Shown here one piece after another: positions 59,759-64,000 of a stretch of DNA of 64,000 nt. The DNA lies in contig CACJUF010000003.1 in NCBI GenBank assembly GCA_902596515.1, positions 1 through 64,000 of the forward strand, read 5' to 3'. Numbering within the stretch: the stretch's first letter is position 1; each line of letters begins with the position of its first letter. Under the pieces are notes generated by a model that saw nothing but the letters and a program-made list of their open reading frames with translations, searched no databases and had not been told where the DNA came from. This DNA comes from an uncultured Pelagibacteraceae bacterium (lineage in GTDB: Bacteria; Pseudomonadota; Alphaproteobacteria; Pelagibacterales; Pelagibacteraceae). The translations under genes were made by a program, and so were the position numbers.

Positions 59759-60607
59759 ATGATAAAAATTTTCCCTTTTATTTTTATTATTCTTTGGTCA
59801 TCCGCATTTATTACTACTAAACCGATCATCGATAATAGTGATCCATTTGCTGCCTTGGCTTTTCGTTTTTTTTTTGTGGCAGTTGGGTTTTTGTTGTTCT
59901 CACTTTATTCTAAATATTCAATCATTATAAAAAGAAAAAACTTAATTGAGTCAGTCCTTAGTGGTATTCTATTCCACGGTCTGTATTTAGGAGGAGTTTT
60001 TTATTCAATTTCTATTGGCATGCCCACAAGTATTGCAGCATTAATTGTAACTCTTCAACCAATTTTGACAAATATCCTTAGTGGGCCAATATTAAATGAA
60101 AAGGTGACTTTAAAACAATGGATTGGTGTTTTGCTTGGATTTCTTGGAGCAACACTAGTTTTGGGTTTAGATTTAGGGTCGAAGATCCCATTACTTGGAT
60201 TAGTTGCCACTTTAATAGCGCTAATTTCAATAACAGCATCAACAATCTGGCAAAAAAAATTAAGTAATAATTTACCTCTATCAGTTAGTAATTTTTATCA
60301 AGCTATAGGAGGATGTTTTTTTCATATTCTTGTTGTCATATTTTTTGTAAAACCATATATAGCCTTCACAAAAACATTTCTTATTTCAATGGGTCATCAA
60401 ATATTTCTTGTGTCTTTTGGTGCTTTTACAATTTTAATGTTTTTAATTAAAAAAAATTCTGCAAGTAAGACTGTTTCAATTTTTTTTCTTATTCCCGCAA
60501 CATCTGCTTTAATGGCTTGGTTCTTTTTAAAAGAAAGTTTAACAGCAATTGATCTTTTAGGTTTTTTGATAACGTCAATAGGGGTTTATATAGCTACTAG
60601 AGATTAA
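59759..60607 (+). CDS. EamA/DMT family transporter
   Basis: 10 TM, ILWSSAFITTKPIIDNSDPFAALAFRF, TIWQKKLS, LKESLTAIDLLGFLITSIGVYIA. Confidence 0.93.
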   Translation: MIKIFPFIFIILWSSAFITTKPIIDNSDPFAALAFRFFFVAVGFLLFSLYSKYSIIIKRKNLIESVLSGILFHGLYLGGVFYSISIGMPTSIAALIVTLQPILTNILSGPILNEKVTLKQWIGVLLGFLGATLVLGLDLGSKIPLLGLVATLIALISITASTIWQKKLSNNLPLSVSNFYQAIGGCFFHILVVIFFVKPYIAFTKTFLISMGHQIFLVSFGAFTILMFLIKKNSASKTVSIFFLIPATSALMAWFFLKESLTAIDLLGFLITSIGVYIATRD

Positions 60608-60612
60608 TATAG

Positions 60613-61200
60613 CTATTTATTTTCGTAACCAAACTCTAATGCTGCATCAGTAATAAAATGGTATAACGACTCTCCAAAACTTCTTAACGTGAATAACCTT
60701 ACTTTAAATGGTTTGTCATTTAGTAAGTCTACTGTGAACGCAATATTATTATAAAGAGAATTTATCGAATTATTTTTCTTTAATTCATCAAAATTAAATG
60801 GTGATCCTTTTTTTAAAACTTCTATTACATAATTGCCCTCTATATCAATTACAGCTCTTGAGTGGGATAAATCAGTAATTGCAAAATCTATTTCTTTATA
60901 TTTTGAAGAAATATCATTGATTAAATCTTTTTTGGAAGAGACCAATAACCAATTTTTTGGGCCATTCCATAAAATTCTTGTGTTATCATTAAAGCTCACA
61001 TTTAAAGGAGTATCTTTCAGTTTTAAACCGTCAATATCTATACTTTCAATTGGAATATTAGAATTTTTGAATTGTACAATTTGCACAATTAACAAATTTT
61101 TTTTCTCTGTGATTTTTAAAAGGTCGTCCCCTTTTTTGTCTTCAAAGTCTCCAAATTGTCCTTGATGGTGAACATTGGCTAGTGCAGAAATTAAACTCAT
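60613..61200 (-). CDS. soxG: Sarcosine oxidase gamma subunit
   Basis: ITDLSHSRAVIDIEGNYVIEVLKKGSPFNFDEL; overlaps soxA stop. Confidence 0.88.
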   Translation of the reverse strand: MSLISALANVHHQGQFGDFEDKKGDDLLKITEKKNLLIVQIVQFKNSNIPIESIDIDGLKLKDTPLNVSFNDNTRILWNGPKNWLLVSSKKDLINDISSKYKEIDFAITDLSHSRAVIDIEGNYVIEVLKKGSPFNFDELKKNNSINSLYNNIAFTVDLLNDKPFKVRLFTLRSFGESLYHFITDAALEFGYENK

Positions 61201-64000
61201 GATCTAACTCGTTCACCTTTTGGATCAACATAATGCGAAGACACTATCTCGACTGGGATTACTTTATTTTTTAGAGGAGACATAACAAATAACTTTTCTC
61301 CTATCATATTCTTACCATCCTTAAGAATTGCTAGAGAAAATGGATTGTCATGTTCAACACTCCAGCATGAAGCTGAAATATAACCTAATTTTGGGTTTGG
61401 AAGTGGCGCATTTGAATCTTTAACTAAATGAGATCCCTCTGGAATACTTGTTTTTTTATCTAATGGGACAACGCCAACAATTTTTTGTCTATCTTCTGCT
61501 GCAAAAGCTTTTCTTGATAGAGATCTTTTTCCAATAAAATCTTTCTTTTTGCTAAGAAGTCCCTCAAGAGAATTGTCATAAGGAATAGTTCTTCCATCAA
61601 GCTCTGAACCTGCGACATGTCCCATCTCAATTCTTAATGTTGAAAGTGCTTCTGTTCCATATGGTTGAATTCCAAACTCTTCACCAACTTCTATTATTTT
61701 TTCCCACATAAAATATCCATAATCTGACTCAACATTTACTTCGTATGCAAGTTCACCAGAAAATGAAATTCTAAAAATTTTAGCTTTTACTCCAAACAAA
61801 TCACCTTCCATATAACCCATAAAAGGAAGTCCCTCATTCGTCACATCAGTATTTGGAAAAAGTTTTTTTAATACTTCTCTTGATTTTGGTCCAGCAATCG
61901 CAGCTCCTGCCCACTGTTCAGTCGTTGAAACTACATTAACATTTAGCTCTGGCCAAACTAGTTGTAGATAATATTCTAAATGTGATAAAACATTGGCAGC
62001 TTGAGCAGTTGTTGTAGTCATATGGTAATGATTTTCTGATATTCTTGTTGTTGTTCCATCATCCATAACAATTCCATCTTCTCTCAACATCACACCATAT
62101 CTTGCTTTGCCGACTGGTAATTTTAACCATGCATTTGTGTAAACTCTATTTAAAAGTTCTGCTGCATCTGGTCCTTTAATATCAATTTTACCTAAAGTGG
62201 TTACATCACAAACACCAACATTAGTTCTAACATTTCTAGCCTCTCTCTTTGACGCCTCAAATAAATTCTCCTCACCGCGTTTGTAATACCTTGGTCTTAA
62301 CCATACACCCGCATCAACAAAGACTGCATTATTTTTTTCATGCCATGAATGCATTGGAGATTTTCTTGTTGGTTTTGAATGTTTTCCTACTTCCCTTCCA
62401 ACAATTGCTCCAATAGAAACTGGTGAGTAAGGTGGTCTAAAGGTTGTGTGCCCAACTGCTGGTACAACTTTATTTTCAATTTTAGACACTAGTTGTAAAC
62501 CATTAAGATTGCTTGTTTTACCTTGGTCAGTGGCCATACCAAGTGTTGTATATCTTTTTACATGTTCAATAGATCTATACCCTTCTTTAAGAGCTATCTC
62601 TATGTCAGAAACTGCAACATCATTTTGGAAATCTAAAAATCTTTTGTAGTTTTTTCCCTTTGGTAAGGGCACACACCAAAATTTATCATGTACTGTAGAT
62701 TTCTTTTCAACAACATTAGGAAAAGAAATCTTGTTCTCATTATTTGTTATTTTTTTTGATAATAGGTTTCCATTTTCAAATGAGTCTTTTAATGTCTCCT
62801 CTAAAGTGTAAATTCCGTTTGCAGCCCCTAAGGTTTTTTCATTTTGTTTAGATATACCGGGAACAAATGCATCAATATCTTCATTGAATTTTGTTTTATT
62901 TCCAGATTGTGATGCTAAATGAATTGTGGGTGTCCAAAACCCAGAAACACAAATACAATCACACTCAATATTTTCAATTGATCCGAGTTCTTCTTTATTA
63001 TCTGAAATTTTAGCTATGTCTGCTGATTTTACTTTTTTATATCCTTGAGCAGCTACAACTACATATGAATTTTTAATATTGATATTCATATTTTTTGCTT
63101 CTTCGATAATCTCTGATTGAGGCTCTTTTCTTGTATCTAAAATTATTGGATCAATACCATTCTTTTTAAATTCAATTGCTGTTTCATAACCACTATCATT
63201 ATTTGTAAAAACAAGCGGTTTTTTTCCAACCAATACTCCATACACTTTCAAGTATTCCTTGGCAGCTGAAGACAACATTACGCCTGGAGTATCATTGTTA
63301 CCAAATACAATGGGTCGCTCTATTGATCCAGATGAGATTAATACTTCCTTTGCTCTAATATACCAAAGTCTCTGCTTTGGATGAAATTTTTTTGTTTTTG
63401 GTAAATGGTCACTAATTCTTTCAGACATTACTAACATGTTATGATCGTAATAACCAAAAACTTGAGATCTGTTTTTTACAGTAACATTAGGCATTTCTTT
63501 TAGCTCTGAAATGATACTATCCGCCCACTCTTTACCTGATTGATTCCCTATATTTACTTCACTAGTTAATAAAGTTCCTCCAAATCGTGATTTGTCTTCA
63601 GCAAGAATAACTTTTGCACCATTTTTTGCGGCTGAGTAGGCACTTGCTAATCCCGAAGGACCTGAGCCTGTTATTAACAAATCACAATATTCATATTTAT
63701 GTTCATATCTTTCTTTGTCATGTTTTATAGATGCTGTGCCCAAACCAGCAGCTCTTCTTATAAATGGCTCATAAATTTTATACCAAAAACTTTTTGGCCA
63801 CATAAAAGTCTTGTAATAAAAACCAGCTGGAAGAAATATTTTTAAAAAATTATTTATAGCTCCCACATCAAAATTCACACTCGGCCAACAATTTACACTT
63901 TTCGCTTCTAAACCCTCAAAAAGTTCCTGTTCAGTAGCTTTTATATTTGGTTCTGTTTCACCATTTCTATATAATTGAACTATCGCATACGGCTCATCAA
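61197..64000 (-). CDS. soxA: Sarcosine oxidase alpha subunit, 5' end truncated by window edge
   Basis: ITGSGPSGLASAYSAAKNGAKVILAE; C-terminal GcvT domain; frame stays open past the track GTG 'start' at 63878 (DEPYAIVQLYRNGETEPNIKATEQELFEGLEAKSVNCWPSVNFDVG...) to the edge. Confidence 0.95.
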   Translation of the reverse strand, partial: DEPYAIVQLYRNGETEPNIKATEQELFEGLEAKSVNCWPSVNFDVGAINNFLKIFLPAGFYYKTFMWPKSFWYKIYEPFIRRAAGLGTASIKHDKERYEHKYEYCDLLITGSGPSGLASAYSAAKNGAKVILAEDKSRFGGTLLTSEVNIGNQSGKEWADSIISELKEMPNVTVKNRSQVFGYYDHNMLVMSERISDHLPKTKKFHPKQRLWYIRAKEVLISSGSIERPIVFGNNDTPGVMLSSAAKEYLKVYGVLVGKKPLVFTNNDSGYETAIEFKKNGIDPIILDTRKEPQSEIIEEAKNMNINIKNSYVVVAAQGYKKVKSADIAKISDNKEELGSIENIECDCICVSGFWTPTIHLASQSGNKTKFNEDIDAFVPGISKQNEKTLGAANGIYTLEETLKDSFENGNLLSKKITNNENKISFPNVVEKKSTVHDKFWCVPLPKGKNYKRFLDFQNDVAVSDIEIALKEGYRSIEHVKRYTTLGMATDQGKTSNLNGLQLVSKIENKVVPAVGHTTFRPPYSPVSIGAIVGREVGKHSKPTRKSPMHSWHEKNNAVFVDAGVWLRPRYYKRGEENLFEASKREARNVRTNVGVCDVTTLGKIDIKGPDAAELLNRVYTNAWLKLPVGKARYGVMLREDGIVMDDGTTTRISENHYHMTTTTAQAANVLSHLEYYLQLVWPELNVNVVSTTEQWAGAAIAGPKSREVLKKLFPNTDVTNEGLPFMGYMEGDLFGVKAKIFRISFSGELAYEVNVESDYGYFMWEKIIEVGEEFGIQPYGTEALSTLRIEMGHVAGSELDGRTIPYDNSLEGLLSKKKDFIGKRSLSRKAFAAEDRQKIVGVVPLDKKTSIPEGSHLVKDSNAPLPNPKLGYISASCWSVEHDNPFSLAILKDGKNMIGEKLFVMSPLKNKVIPVEIVSSHYVDPKGERVRS

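Noticed and set aside
60833-61165. 110-aa plus-strand ORF opposite soxG
   Set aside because: Antisense shadow of soxG.
1-64000. CRISPR arrays, tRNA/rRNA genes, transposases, prophage
   Set aside because: Looked for periodic direct repeats, tRNA-like ends and integrase/transposase/phage structural motifs; none seen by eye. tRNAscan-SE and Infernal would be decisive.

Overview
This is a 64 kb AT-rich, gene-dense bacterial chromosome window with very short intergenic gaps. Gene content and protein character point to an alphaproteobacterial SAR11/Pelagibacter-type genome. It is nearly all chromosomal metabolism. From left to right: aprA (cut by the window edge)/aprB/aprM; pabB-pabA-pabC; an MFS transporter and metC-like enzyme; mnmA, cysQ and recX; amt; HU and rseP; a ScfR/RamB-type regulator divergent from isocitrate lyase; an ABC exporter; a TPP riboswitch plus SSF transporter (thiV-like); cytochrome c'/b561; azlCD; an Fe(III) ABC transporter with Fur-box-like operators; acuI-like, folE and hisI; etfAB, ETF-QO and a DMGDH-like enzyme; a nucleotidyltransferase/APS-kinase-like pair; a MetF-like/GcvT-like pair; a DUF3726/unknown/M19 cluster; purEK; csp; and soxG plus soxA (cut by the right edge). 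I see no tRNA, rRNA, CRISPR, transposase or prophage. The points most worth a second look are: (1) the TPP riboswitch-SSF unit; (2) TTTGTAAA motifs between the ScfR-like regulator and aceA; (3) a palindrome-rich 350-bp intergenic region at 27.99-28.34 kb that may encode a structured RNA; (4) a CysC-like kinase next to a small nucleotidyltransferase; (5) the MetF-like plus GcvT-like demethylase candidate; (6) a DUF3726/unknown/M19 cluster; and (7) several sub-60-aa ORFs missing from the ORF track, including a 27-aa extremely basic peptide.
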